Shown: positions 1 to 7,498 of the stretch, piece after piece | How the letters are laid out: the number at the start of each line of letters is the position of its first letter | Numbering within the stretch: position 1 is the stretch's first letter | From: Nocardiopsis alborubida | GTDB lineage: Bacteria > Actinomycetota > Actinomycetes > Streptosporangiales > Streptosporangiaceae | Reading direction: 5' to 3' | Assembly (NCBI RefSeq): GCF_012396365.1 | Contig: NZ_JAAXPG010000041.1 | Span: 1-61,191, forward strand | Length of the DNA stretch: 61,191 nucleotides | The notes under the pieces: generated by a model | Databases searched by the model: none | What the model saw: the letters and a program-made list of their open reading frames with translations, nothing else | What the model was told of the DNA's origin: nothing | Position numbers and translations under genes: made by a program

Positions 1-1
1 C

Positions 2-127
2 AGCGAAGCACAAAGGCGGGAGGCGTTCGCGGGGTGGTTGCATCACTACAATCATCACCGGTTCCACACCGCGATCGGTGGCCCTCCCGCCTCCCGCGTC
101 ACCAACCTCTCAGGTCAGTACACCTAG
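2..127 (+). CDS. IS481-type transposase, C-terminal fragment (runs off left edge)
   Basis: Read in frame from base 2, the window opens with the last 41 codons of a DDE integrase-core transposase, ending at TAG 125-127. The motif GWLHHYNHHRFHTAIGG, followed by a short P-rich tail and an NLSGQY ending, is typical of the C-terminus of IS481-family transposases, where the final catalytic Glu region lies just upstream. The start lies outside the window. The stop overlaps the stop codon of the convergent reductase gene (124-126), so no terminal inverted repeat of an insertion sequence fits between them. That suggests an element end that has been lost or fused to chromosomal DNA. Family assignment is by eye; IS3-type cores look similar. 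Confidence 0.75.
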   Translation, partial: SEAQRREAFAGWLHHYNHHRFHTAIGGPPASRVTNLSGQYT

Positions 128-1023
128 CCCTCCGCGCCTCCGTCACGCCCCGACAGCTGCTCCACCTGCAGCAACAGCGCGGAATGGTCGAGGGACCCGT
201 GGCCCTGGGCGCGCAGCGATCCCATCAGGGTCGCCGTGAGCGCTCCCAGAGGAAGGGCCACCCCCGCCTCGCGCGCCGCGGCCGTCACGATCCCGAGGTC
301 CTTGTGGTGCAGGTCCACCCTGAACCCCGGGTCGAACTCGCGCGCGAGCATCGACGCGGCCTTGCGGTCGAGCACCGTGCTGCCCGCCAGCCCCCCGGAG
401 AGCACACGCACCGCGCTGTCGCGGTCCACGCCGTGGGCCTGGAGGAAGACCAGCGCCTCGGAGACGAGTTCGATCGTCCCGGCGACGATCAGCTGGTTGG
501 CGGCCTTGACGGTCTGTCCGGCTCCGGCCGGGCCGACGTGGACCACCGTCGCGCCGAGCGCGTTCAGCACGGGCCGCGCGAGGGCGAAGGCCTCCGCCTC
601 GCCGCCGACCATGATCGAGAGCTTCGCCTCGACCGCCCCCTGCTCGCCCCCGCTCACGGGCGCGTCCAGGACCGCGATCCCCCCGGACTCCCCCGCCCGG
701 GCCACGGCACGGGCGGTGTCGGGGCGGATCGTGCTCATGTCGATGAGCAGCGCACCTCGGCGCATGTGCTCCAGGGCGCCGCCCTCGCCCAGGACCACGG
801 ACTCCACGTCCGGGGAGTCGGGCAGCATCGTGATGACGGCGTCGGCCCCGCGCGCCGCCTCGGCCACAGAGGACGCGGCGCGGCCTCCCGCGCTCACCAG
901 TGGTTCCGTCTTCGCGGCGGTGCGGTTGTACCCCACCACGTCGAATCCGGCACGGACGAGGTTGACCGCCATGGGGGCGCCCATGACGCCGAGACCGATG
1001 AACGCGATCGTTCGCACACTCAC
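124..1023 (-). CDS. garR: 2-hydroxy-3-oxopropionate (tartronate semialdehyde) reductase
   Basis: Predicted cytosolic NAD(P)H-dependent reductase of the 3-hydroxyisobutyrate dehydrogenase family, 299 aa, the usual family length. The N-terminal Rossmann motif is GLGVMG (IGLGVMGAPMAVNL), the substrate-binding signature is DAPVSGGEQGA, and the catalytic Lys lies in GQTVKAANQ. The start is GTG at 1023, preceded by AAGGAG at six bases; a longer reading frame exists upstream but has no ribosome site. It lies 86 bp downstream of a hydroxypyruvate isomerase gene and was probably co-transcribed with it. In glyoxylate or glycerate metabolism the isomerase and reductase together interconvert hydroxypyruvate, tartronate semialdehyde and glycerate. 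A generic 3-hydroxyisobutyrate or other beta-hydroxyacid dehydrogenase is the alternative; the neighbour favours the reductase. Confidence 0.82.
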   Translation of the reverse strand: MSVRTIAFIGLGVMGAPMAVNLVRAGFDVVGYNRTAAKTEPLVSAGGRAASSVAEAARGADAVITMLPDSPDVESVVLGEGGALEHMRRGALLIDMSTIRPDTARAVARAGESGGIAVLDAPVSGGEQGAVEAKLSIMVGGEAEAFALARPVLNALGATVVHVGPAGAGQTVKAANQLIVAGTIELVSEALVFLQAHGVDRDSAVRVLSGGLAGSTVLDRKAASMLAREFDPGFRVDLHHKDLGIVTAAAREAGVALPLGALTATLMGSLRAQGHGSLDHSALLLQVEQLSGRDGGAEG

Positions 1024-1109
1024 TGCGGACTCCTTCTGGTCGATTCGTTGTCGCTCCGGCGGGTCGGACTCCCCGCCGGGGTGTCGTGCGGGTCGGACCG
1101 GCTGCCGGT

Positions 1110-1940
1110 TCACGCCGCCGGTGCGCCGGGAAGGCCCGGCAGGTCCGACGAGCGCGTCCAGCCGAAGGGGTCCGGCCCGTCGCCCGTGTGCTCCAGGGCG
1201 GTCCAACCGGCGTATCCGCCCCCGGCCAGCTCCGTCACCCAGTCGCGCAACGGGAGTTCGCCCGTCCCGGGGGCACCCCGGCCGGGGGCGTCCGCCACCT
1301 GGACGTGGCGGACGCGCTCCCGGTGACGGGCGAGTGCGGCCGGGACGTCGTCGCCGTTGGCGGCCAGGTGGTACACGTCGAACAGGAGGCCGAGATTGTC
1401 CGCCCCCGTCTCGCGCTCGACCCGCTCGATCACCCGCACGGCGTCGTCCGCCGTGCGCAGCGGGTAGGCCGGGGTGCCGCTGACCGGCTCGACCAGCACC
1501 GTGCCGCCGATCCGGGCCAGTTCGCCCGCGACCTCCCCCAGGGCGCGCACGGCCGCGGCGTCCTGCCCGGCGTCGGACACGTCCGCGCGGCGGTTGCCGT
1601 ACAGGGCGTTGAAGGACCGGCAGCCGAGCGCCTCCCCGATGCGGCGCACCACCGCGGTGTTGGCCCGCAGCTCCTCGGCCCGGTCCGGCCAGGAAACCAC
1701 GCCCCTGTCACCGCCCGGCATGTCGCCGGCGAAGAGGTTGAGCCCGACCAGACGCAGGCCCGAGGCGCGGACCGTGTCGACGAAGGACTCGATCTCGGCC
1801 TCGGCGGGTACGGGCTCCGCGAACGGCCACCAGAACTCCACCGCCTCGAACCCGGCCTCCCGGACCGCGGCCAGCCTCTGCTCGGGCGGGCGGTCCTTCA
1901 TCATGATCGAGCAGTTCACGGCGTAGCGGGGTGTGACCAC
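1110..1940 (-). CDS. hyi: Hydroxypyruvate isomerase, TIM-barrel
   Basis: A 276-aa AP-endonuclease-2 type TIM-barrel protein matching hydroxypyruvate isomerase, which converts hydroxypyruvate to tartronate semialdehyde. Recognisable landmarks are an early GFEAVEFWWPF strand, the metal-site LVEPVSGTP segment, GLLFDVYHLAANGDD, HVQVADAPGR followed by GTGE, and the late GWTALEH strand; these correspond to the Glu/Asp/His metal ligands of the family. The start is GTG at 1940 with AAGGAG four to six bases upstream; an in-frame start at 2000 would run through the operator and has no ribosome site. It is the first gene of a two-gene unit with the downstream reductase and lies under a FadR-like operator. 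It could be named an otnI-type isomerase. Confidence 0.82.
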   Translation of the reverse strand: MVTPRYAVNCSIMMKDRPPEQRLAAVREAGFEAVEFWWPFAEPVPAEAEIESFVDTVRASGLRLVGLNLFAGDMPGGDRGVVSWPDRAEELRANTAVVRRIGEALGCRSFNALYGNRRADVSDAGQDAAAVRALGEVAGELARIGGTVLVEPVSGTPAYPLRTADDAVRVIERVERETGADNLGLLFDVYHLAANGDDVPAALARHRERVRHVQVADAPGRGAPGTGELPLRDWVTELAGGGYAGWTALEHTGDGPDPFGWTRSSDLPGLPGAPAA

Positions 1941-1988
1941 GGTTCTCTCCTTCACCACGGTGCGAGAATCGGCCGGACCCGTGGTGAT

Positions 1989-1999
1989 TGGTCCGACCA
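1989..1999. promoter_or_regulatory. FadR-type GntR operator upstream of hyi
   Basis: TGGTCCGACCA is a perfect 5-1-5 inverted repeat and fits the TGGTCnGACCA consensus of FadR-subfamily (FCD-domain) GntR regulators. It lies about 50 bp upstream of the hyi start and just downstream of the regulator gene's end. A near-identical copy sits in front of the D-2-hydroxyacid dehydrogenase at 2841-2851. The regulator that binds is presumably the FCD protein encoded at 2048-2809; that link is inference. Confidence 0.7.
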
Positions 2000-2047
2000 C
2001 CTGACCGATGGCGAAGCTAAGCGGGTACCGCGTTCCGTGTCAACAGG

Positions 2048-2809
2048 TCAGTGTCCGGGCGGACCCGTCTCGTCTCGCGGGGAGCCCAGCTCCGTCAGCA
2101 GTCCCGTCTCGATCTCGCTCATGTGGACGGCCATCAGCTGCCGCGCCCGGCGGTGGTCGCGCCGCTCGATGGCGCCGAAGACCTGCCGGTGGTGTTCGAG
2201 GTAGTGCTCCGCCTGGTCCTCCCGGCTGCGGGAGCGGCCCTTCAGCTCGCTCCACATGGGCTCGCGCATGAGGTCGACCAGGGTCCGTTCCAGGGCGAAG
2301 AGCACGCTGTTGTGGGAGGCCGCCGCCACCGCCAGGTGGAAGTCGGCGTCCACCGCCGAGGGGTCCGCGCCCTCCCGGACCACGCGCTCCTGCTTGAGGA
2401 CCAGCTCTTGGAGTACTCGCAGGTCGTTGGAGGTCCTCGCGGTCGCTGCGTGCTCGGCGCACACGGGTTCGAGGGAGGCCCTGGCGACGATCAGGTCGAG
2501 CGGGCTGTGCTCTCCGGCGACCGCGGCGCGGACCCGGAGGGCGTTCTCCTCCGACCCTCCGTCACCGACCACGTAGGTCCCGCTGCCCACGCGCACGTCG
2601 AGCACTCCCGCGTGCTCCAGGACGCGGATCGCCTCGCGGACCGAACCGCGGCCGACCTCGAACCTCTCGGCCAGCACGCGTTCGGCGGGCAACGGCGACC
2701 CCGGCGGGAAGGCCCCCGAACGCACCCCGGCGAGGATCTGGTCGACCACCGAGGAGTAGACCTTGGCGTGCTCGACGGCGCGCAGGACGGGGCGGCCCTC
2801 CTGTGGCAT
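2048..2809 (-). CDS. GntR family regulator, FadR/FCD subfamily
   Basis: A 253-aa transcription factor. Residues about 10-75 form the GntR winged helix (LPAERVLAERFEVGRGSVREAIRVLEHAGVL, shown here as the region, with the wing GSGTYVV), and the rest is an all-helical FCD effector domain with the DADFHLAVAAASHN metal-site segment and a later HHRQVFGAIERRD segment. Ligands of this subfamily are usually small carboxylates. The start is taken at ATG 2809, ten bases after GGGAAGG; a GTG at 2818 is too close to that site. It is transcribed away from the D-2-hydroxyacid dehydrogenase and toward hyi/garR. Two copies of a FadR-type operator flank it, so it probably represses both transcription units and perhaps itself. 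Confidence 0.85.
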   Translation of the reverse strand: MPQEGRPVLRAVEHAKVYSSVVDQILAGVRSGAFPPGSPLPAERVLAERFEVGRGSVREAIRVLEHAGVLDVRVGSGTYVVGDGGSEENALRVRAAVAGEHSPLDLIVARASLEPVCAEHAATARTSNDLRVLQELVLKQERVVREGADPSAVDADFHLAVAAASHNSVLFALERTLVDLMREPMWSELKGRSRSREDQAEHYLEHHRQVFGAIERRDHRRARQLMAVHMSEIETGLLTELGSPRDETGPPGH

Positions 2810-2840
2810 CCGGCACACACCTTCCCTATACTCACCTGAC

Positions 2841-2851
2841 CGGTCGGACCA
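2841..2851. promoter_or_regulatory. FadR-type GntR operator in the regulator/dehydrogenase divergent promoter
   Basis: CGGTCGGACCA matches the 11-bp site at 1989-1999 (read on the other strand) at ten of eleven positions, with GGTCGGACCAAT shared between the two loci. It lies between the regulator start (2809) and the first ATG of the dehydrogenase (2854), in a position to block transcription of either gene. Confidence 0.62.
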
Positions 2852-2853
2852 AT

Positions 2854-3846
2854 ATGAGCCACAAATTACCAGAGCGTACGAAGGACGTGATGTTCGTGCC
2901 CGAGCACGGACGAGTACTCGTGAGCGGACGCCTCGACCCCGACGAGAGGGAGCGCATCCGCGCGGCCGCGGCGGGCTCCCCCGTGGAGTTCGTGGACGGG
3001 CTCGGCGACCGCGCCGACCTCCTGGGATCGGCGACCGTCGTCGCCGGGACCCTCAGCGGCGAGCAGCTGGCCCTGGCCTCCTCCCTGCGCTGGGTGCACA
3101 GCTGGGCGGCGGGGGTGAACACCGATCTCGCGGCCGGGCTGGACGAGCACCCAGCGGTCCTCACCTCCTCGGCGGGCAACGGCGCGGTCCCGCTGGCCGA
3201 GCACGCCATGATGCTCATGCTGATGCTGAACAGGAACGCCCCCCGGTGGGCGAGAGCTCAGTCCGAGCACCGTTGGGAGCGCTTCCAGCACGGTGAGCTC
3301 AACGGCCTCACCTGCGGGATCATCGGCCTCGGCAACTGTGGCCTCGACCTGGCGGCCAAGGCCCGAGCCTTCCACATGCGGGTGGTGGGGGTACGGCGCC
3401 GGACCGACCGCCCCTCCCTCGGTGTCGACGCCGTCCACGCTCCCGAGGACCTGCACCGGATGCTGGCCGAGTCCGACTTCGTGGTGGTCACGGCGCCGGA
3501 CACGCCCGCCACCGAACACCTCGTCGGCGAGGCCGAACTCAGGGCCATGAAGGACTCGGCGTACGTCGTCGTGGTCTCACGCGGCGGGATCGTGGAGGAC
3601 CGGGCGCTGCTGAGGGCACTCACCGAGGGATGGATCGCCGGGGCCGGGCTCGACGCCCACGGTGAGGAACCGCTGCCGGAGAACAGCCCCTTCTGGGACC
3701 TGCCCAACGTCATCGTCACCCCGCACAACGGGGCGACGACCGCCGCGACCCGGCGCCGCGGGGTGGACGTCTTCGTCGAGAACCTGGAGCGCCACGCCCA
3801 GGGCCGACCGCTGGTGAACGTCGTCGACAAGTCCGCCGGCTACTGA
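2854..3846 (+). CDS. D-isomer-specific 2-hydroxyacid dehydrogenase (probable hydroxypyruvate/glyoxylate reductase)
   Basis: A 330-aa NAD(P)-dependent oxidoreductase. The Rossmann motif is GIIGLGNCGLDLAAKA near residue 150; the usual GLGxIG has Cys at the variable site. Catalytic residues are the Arg of VSRGGIVED, the Glu of AHGEEPLPE and the His of VTPHNGA. The start is uncertain: ATG 2854 lies directly after the operator and has no ribosome site, while ATG 2890 has AAGGA four bases before it and would still leave the complete fold. The gene diverges from the FCD regulator and shares its operator motif with hyi, so a role in reducing hydroxypyruvate or glyoxylate to glycerate or glycolate is the simplest reading. 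Other 2-keto acids remain possible. Confidence 0.82.
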   Translation: MSHKLPERTKDVMFVPEHGRVLVSGRLDPDERERIRAAAAGSPVEFVDGLGDRADLLGSATVVAGTLSGEQLALASSLRWVHSWAAGVNTDLAAGLDEHPAVLTSSAGNGAVPLAEHAMMLMLMLNRNAPRWARAQSEHRWERFQHGELNGLTCGIIGLGNCGLDLAAKARAFHMRVVGVRRRTDRPSLGVDAVHAPEDLHRMLAESDFVVVTAPDTPATEHLVGEAELRAMKDSAYVVVVSRGGIVEDRALLRALTEGWIAGAGLDAHGEEPLPENSPFWDLPNVIVTPHNGATTAATRRRGVDVFVENLERHAQGRPLVNVVDKSAGY

Positions 3847-3913
3847 CCAGCGCGGCACACCCGCCTCGGTTTCCCGGCCCTTGGCTCTCCGGAGCCCGGG
3901 CGTCGCGGGGCGG

Positions 3914-4183
3914 TCACTCCTGCTCGGAACCGCGGTCCGGCGGTGCTTCCCCGGAGATCCGGATCCGGCTCGCGAGCCGGTAGTCCACGTGGATGTCCGT
4001 GTAGACCACTCCGGAGCGGACGCCGTGGGGAAGCCCCGAGCGTTCGCTGCCGGAGGTGCCCTCGTGGTCCGGCTTCCCCCAGGTCCGGGACCTGACCTCC
4101 GGCACCTCGCCGAAGGTCAGTTCGTCCGCGGACACGGAGGCGCTGATCTCCACGTCGTAGCCGGGTCCGTCCCTGTCGTCCAT
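3914..4183 (-). CDS. Hypothetical protein, 89 aa
   Basis: I do not recognise a family. With ATG 4183 (GGGAGG just upstream) the product is 89 aa, acidic and hydrophilic, with a central DVEISASVSADELTFGEV beta-like stretch and a GVVYTDIHVDYRLASRIRI segment, and without membrane segments or a signal peptide. An in-frame GTG at 4282 would give 122 aa, but the extra N-terminus is Arg/Pro-rich and looks non-coding. It follows the repeat-tailed protein gene in the same direction with about 110 bp between them, so co-transcription is plausible. It is convergent with the D-2-hydroxyacid dehydrogenase. Its reality rests on the beta-like coding texture and the ribosome site only. Confidence 0.45.
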   Translation of the reverse strand: MDDRDGPGYDVEISASVSADELTFGEVPEVRSRTWGKPDHEGTSGSERSGLPHGVRSGVVYTDIHVDYRLASRIRISGEAPPDRGSEQE

Positions 4184-4268
4184 GGCCTCCCGCCCCCGCT
4201 TCCCCTCCGGTGCGCTCCGGGCCGCCGGGCACGGCAACCCGGGTTCCCTGCTCCTCGACCGCCCGCCT

Positions 4269-4305
4269 CTCAGCCGTGTCACTTCTCAGCCGTGTCACTT
4301 CTCAG
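4269..4305. repeat. 16-bp tandem duplication spanning a stop codon
   Basis: The unit CTCAGCCGTGTCACTT occurs twice in direct tandem (4269-4284 and 4285-4300), followed by the first five bases of a third copy. It covers the stop codon of the upstream gene (TGA on the minus strand at 4295-4297) and duplicates it. This looks like replication slippage and has no visible coding effect. Confidence 0.85.
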
Positions 4306-5086
4306 AGGTGTCGTCGGAGCCCTCCACGACGTCCGCGACATCCCCGACGTCCTCCACGGCCTTCCCAGCTCCCCCGCCCACACCCTGCGCGGCCTTCCCG
4401 GCACCTCGGCCCACGCCTTCCACGGCGTTTCCGGCACCTCGGCCGACGCCTTCCACCGCGTTCCCCGCGCCCCGGCCCACGCCTTCCACCGCGTTCCCCG
4501 CGCCCCGGCCCAGGGCTCCCGCGGCCTGCCCCGCACCGCCCGCCACCTGGTCGAGCGAGGACTCCACCCCCCGGGTCACGTGCTCCAGGATCTGCGGGTT
4601 GGCGTCGATGGTCTGCAGGACCCGCGTGATGATGTCCCGGACGTTGTCGAGCTGGACCTTGAGCAGGGCCTGGGCCTCGACCCCCTTGAGGGTGAGGCTG
4701 ACGCGGCCGAGTTCGACGTCCGCCCCCACCTTGAGCTTGAGCAGGTCCAACACCTCGGCCTGGAGGGAGACGGAGGCCCGCAGGTTCTCGACCTCCAGCT
4801 GGATCTCGTCGACCTTCACCACCGGAACGTCGAGGAGCACGTCCGGGTCCTCGGCCCCGGAGGCACGTCCGGGGCGCTCGGTCCCGGGGACGCGGCCGGT
4901 GTGCTCACCCTCCGGCTCGGGGGCCTGGGGCGCAGGGGCCTTGGGCGGGGCCGCCGACCGCTTCGCCCGCGCCGGCCCCGCCACGGCCTCCTGTTCGGTC
5001 GGCGCGACGTCCCTCGGGGCGCTCCGGCCACTGCCCTTGGTGGTCCGGCCCGCACTTCCTCCGCTGTCCTGAGTACTCCGTTTCAC
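4295..5086 (-). CDS. Actinobacterial conserved protein with C-terminal 11-residue repeats
   Basis: 263 aa, no signal peptide or membrane segment. Residues 1-80 are a disordered Lys/Pro/Ala-rich tail. Residues about 80-175 form a compact conserved-looking domain beginning DVLLDVPVVKVDEIQLEVE and continuing through LQAEVLDLLKLKVGADVELG and KGVEAQALLKVQLDNV; I recall similar unnamed proteins in streptomycetes. Residues 182-248 are six units of an 11-residue repeat, consensus RGAGNAVEGVG, which predicts an amphipathic 11/3 helix of the kind seen in LEA proteins and synucleins. The start is GTG 5086. Function unknown; membrane-surface or stress-related binding by the repeat tail is only inference. 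It stands at the head of a possible two-gene unit with the 89-aa protein. Confidence 0.75.
   Translation of the reverse strand: MKRSTQDSGGSAGRTTKGSGRSAPRDVAPTEQEAVAGPARAKRSAAPPKAPAPQAPEPEGEHTGRVPGTERPGRASGAEDPDVLLDVPVVKVDEIQLEVENLRASVSLQAEVLDLLKLKVGADVELGRVSLTLKGVEAQALLKVQLDNVRDIITRVLQTIDANPQILEHVTRGVESSLDQVAGGAGQAAGALGRGAGNAVEGVGRGAGNAVEGVGRGAGNAVEGVGRGAGKAAQGVGGGAGKAVEDVGDVADVVEGSDDTSEK
4343..4543 (-). repeat. 33-bp coding repeat array, six units
   Basis: Six consecutive 33-bp units encode the 11-residue repeats of the preceding entry. The three central units (around 4414-4512) are nearly identical in DNA, while the outer units have drifted (GQAAGAL, GKAAQGV, GKAVEDV), so recent expansion from the centre is likely. 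Copy number may vary between strains. Confidence 0.8.
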
Positions 5087-5369
5087 CTTCTGCGCACCCT
5101 TCTGAACGGTTCGGCCACGCGCCGGGGTCCCCGCTTCCCGGCGACGGGCCCGTGCCGTCGGCCGCGTCCTGGAGATCTCGACCGCCTGCCCGATTCATTG
5201 CCGTTTGAGAGCTATGCGTGCATGTTCGCCCCATGTACCCCCGGCCATCACGCCGAAACGGTTCTCCCTGCTCAGAGCGCCTCCGAGCTACCCCACGCGG
5301 GCAGCCATCCCTCCCCGCCGACGACCCCGGTCACGGTCCGGATACGACCGCGTCCCCGTCACCGAAGCG

Positions 5370-5665
5370 AAGGCCGTCACCGCACCCCCGCGCAGGTGGT
5401 ACCGGTCCCAGAGCGGACCGGCCACCGGACTCGTACTCTTCGTCGGTCCGGACACGGCGTTTCAGGGGCTCCGGGGCTCCCGAGCCTGCTGTCGGAGAAC
5501 GGCGGCCCGTGGGTCGTGGCGCTCGCCTTCCCCGACAGAGGGAGGGTCGCCTCCGCGCAGGTACCGCTCGAACTCCCCGACCGGTCCCACCGGCCCGAAG
5601 AAACCCGCACCGAGCCGACGGCAGGCCGGAGTCCGAGTTCCACGGCAGCACGGCACACGGGGTGT
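5370..5665 (+). pseudogene. Decayed, internally deleted copy of the STAND NTPase gene start
   Basis: This stretch is homologous to the 5' part of the STAND gene at 8722. Block one (about 5370-5631) aligns with about 8736-8989: APPRRWYRSQSGPATGLVLF against APPRRRRPIQSGLATGLVIF, then, after a frameshift near 5470, LPSLLSENGGPWVVALAF against LPDLIPENGGLLVVVLAL, and VASAQ against TASAQ. Block two (about 5630-5665) matches about 9225-9262: ESEFHGSTAHG against EFELYGSAAHE. The intervening region, including the Walker A motif, is missing, and the copy stops near the end of the convergent ClpN gene (5675). Frameshifts and the deletion rule out a functional product. No other gene was recognised between 5087 and 5369. 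Confidence 0.75.
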
Positions 5666-5674
5666 GCGGCCCCC

Positions 5675-6553
5675 TCAAGAGGTGGGGAGGTCGGTTCGCA
5701 CCACCCCGTGTTCCTCGGCCAGGGCTCGGAACACGGGGTGGTGCGGGTACGTGCGGACGACCGCCGCGAGGAGTTGGTGGAACCCGGCCCGGATGATCCC
5801 GTGCTGCAGGTCGAGCAGGATGGCGTCCCACGCGTCCAGGGGTGAGGAACCCTCGAAGCTCGGCAGACGCGCGAGGGGGTAGTCGGTTCCCCGAAGGACT
5901 CTCTCCACCACCCGGCGAACGGGGAACACGACGGCGAGGGCCTCGTGCAGCCGGTCCCGTTCCGCGGCCGACAGGGTGATGTCCCGCTGCGGGTTGACCT
6001 CGGCCTCAGGAGCTGCCCCCGGGGAGGACACCGGAAGCTCCGCGCGCTCGGTACCGCCCGCTCCGTCACCGGCTCCCTCGGAAGGGTCCGGGTCCCGGTA
6101 CCCCCGTTCGCTCCCGGGCTCCTCCGCCAGGGCCTCATCCATCCGCTGAAACACCAGGTCCACCGAGATCCCGAGGTTGAGAAGCACCTGAACGGCCACA
6201 CTCTCCCCCTCACGGAGGACACCGAGGAACAGGTGCTCGGGACCGATGTAGTCATGGCCGAGGCGGAGGGATTCGCGAAGTGCGCGTTCAAGACTCTTTT
6301 TGGCACGCGGGGTGAAGGGGATGTGCCCCGTGGGACGCCGCTGCCCGCGACCGATGACCTTGGCCACCTCGGCCAGACCCCGGCCGTAGTCGACCCCCAG
6401 ACCCCGCAGCACGACCGCCGCGACGCTCTCACCCTCCTGGAGGAGGCCGAGCAGCAGGTGCTCCGTCCCGATGTAGTGGTGGCAGAGTTCCCGGGCCTCC
6501 TCCTGGGCCAGGACGACCACACGCTTCGCCCGGTCGGCGAACCTCTCGAACAT
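5675..6553 (-). CDS. Double Clp-N domain protein with C-terminal EAD1-like domain
   Basis: 292 aa. Residues about 2-75 and 78-143 are two Clp-N repeats (CHHYIGTEHLLLGLLQEG and GHDYIGPEHLFLGVLREG), the substrate/adaptor-binding module of ClpA/ClpC; no AAA+ ATPase follows. A disordered acidic linker (144-190) leads to residues 193-278, which resemble the effector-associated domain EAD1: an LSAAERDRLHEAL helix, a WDAILLDLQ core helix and an ending RTYPHHPVFRAL that mirrors the RRYPHNPVF of the neighbouring CHAT protein. EAD domains are homotypic adaptors in predicted conflict systems, so the two proteins may recruit each other. Start ATG 6553 with AGGAG upstream; it is the last gene of a three-gene minus-strand unit. 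The EAD1 call is from memory of the pattern. Confidence 0.75.
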   Translation of the reverse strand: MFERFADRAKRVVVLAQEEARELCHHYIGTEHLLLGLLQEGESVAAVVLRGLGVDYGRGLAEVAKVIGRGQRRPTGHIPFTPRAKKSLERALRESLRLGHDYIGPEHLFLGVLREGESVAVQVLLNLGISVDLVFQRMDEALAEEPGSERGYRDPDPSEGAGDGAGGTERAELPVSSPGAAPEAEVNPQRDITLSAAERDRLHEALAVVFPVRRVVERVLRGTDYPLARLPSFEGSSPLDAWDAILLDLQHGIIRAGFHQLLAAVVRTYPHHPVFRALAEEHGVVRTDLPTS

Positions 6554-6618
6554 CTCTCGTCGCTCCTGGCTCTCAGAGGGGGACAGTGTGACGCGGTGCG
6601 ATCGTGCCGCCGTACCGA

Positions 6619-7485
6619 TCAGCCCAGTTCTCTTCGCATCACCAGCAGACCGTCCGTGACCGGGGCACAGGACGCGTCGGTGAGCCGGACATGGTGCGAG
6701 GCGACCTCGGCGGCCAGTCCCAGGTCGTCGTCCCGGGCGAACTGGTGGTACAGGTGCTCGCTGAAGGCGACCGCGCAGGGCTCGTCCAGCCGCCCCTTGT
6801 GGGCCACCACCACCTCGGCCGCCGCGGTGAGGTGGGGAGCGAGGTGTTCTCCGTCGCACGAGCCCAGGACCAGACCGTGCAGCCCTGCCCCCGACGCGTC
6901 CCGGTAGTGGACCAGGGCCCTGGCGATGTCGCGTGCGGGCACGTGCTGCGCCTCGCCGTGGAGGTCCTCGAACACCAGGTTGTCGCCTTCGCCGTGGCAC
7001 GCCAGATGGAGTACGCGGGGTCTGAACTCCAGCACCCGTCGCAGGTCGGTCGACCGGGCTGCCAGTACCAGCTCGATCTCGGCGCCGGTGGGCCGAAGGG
7101 CGTCCACGGCCGCCCGCGCGTCCCTCTCCACGCCGCAGCGCTCCGTTCCCCGCGGGTTGGCGCTCATGACCAGGACCCGAAACGGGCGCCCCTCCCCGGG
7201 AACGGGGGGTTCGGCGCGGGAGGGTTCCGCGTAGCCCGCGAGGAAGACGGGGTTGTGCGGATAGCGCCGCAGGGCCGCTTCCAGCACACGGCGGCGCCCG
7301 TCCTCCATGGTGCCGGAAGAGAGCTCCACCGCCACCTGTTCCCAGAAGTCGCCGGCGGTGTCGGCGGATGCGGGAACGGAGGCCGAGGGGAATCCGGCCT
7401 CCCGCAGAACGAGGCGCGCGCGTTGCCCCGGGGGAAAGAGCCGGATGAACTGATCGATCTCCTCAGGTGTCAGTTGTGCGTCCAC
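6619..7485 (-). CDS. EAD1-CHAT caspase-like protease
   Basis: 288 aa, soluble. Residues 4-82 form an EAD1-like helical adaptor (LTPEEIDQFIRLFPPGQRA, later DFWEQVAVELSSG and RRYPHNPVFL). Residues about 100-288 are a CHAT-type caspase fold: an RVLVMSANP first strand, the catalytic-His strand VLHLACHG (His164), and GLVLGSCDG with the catalytic Cys210. Both dyad residues are present, so the protease should be active. Start GTG 7485 with AGGAGG six bases upstream. It sits 13 bp after the unknown beta-rich gene and 65 bp before the ClpN-EAD1 gene. By analogy with CHAT proteases of bacterial immunity, it would cleave a partner or execute cell death when a sensor is triggered; the trigger and substrate are unknown. 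Confidence 0.8.
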   Translation of the reverse strand: MDAQLTPEEIDQFIRLFPPGQRARLVLREAGFPSASVPASADTAGDFWEQVAVELSSGTMEDGRRRVLEAALRRYPHNPVFLAGYAEPSRAEPPVPGEGRPFRVLVMSANPRGTERCGVERDARAAVDALRPTGAEIELVLAARSTDLRRVLEFRPRVLHLACHGEGDNLVFEDLHGEAQHVPARDIARALVHYRDASGAGLHGLVLGSCDGEHLAPHLTAAAEVVVAHKGRLDEPCAVAFSEHLYHQFARDDDLGLAAEVASHHVRLTDASCAPVTDGLLVMRRELG

Positions 7486-7498
7486 CGCGGTCCTCCTC

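Noticed and set aside
3840..4298. A 152-codon minus-strand frame overlapping the 89-aa gene, and a plus-strand frame of 654 codons from 3881.
   Set aside because: Arg/Gly/Pro-rich translations without ribosome sites; they contradict the better supported gene in the same place.
4343..4543. The 33-bp repeats look at first like a CRISPR array.
   Set aside because: The units are contiguous with no variable spacers and encode a regular peptide in frame with a real gene.
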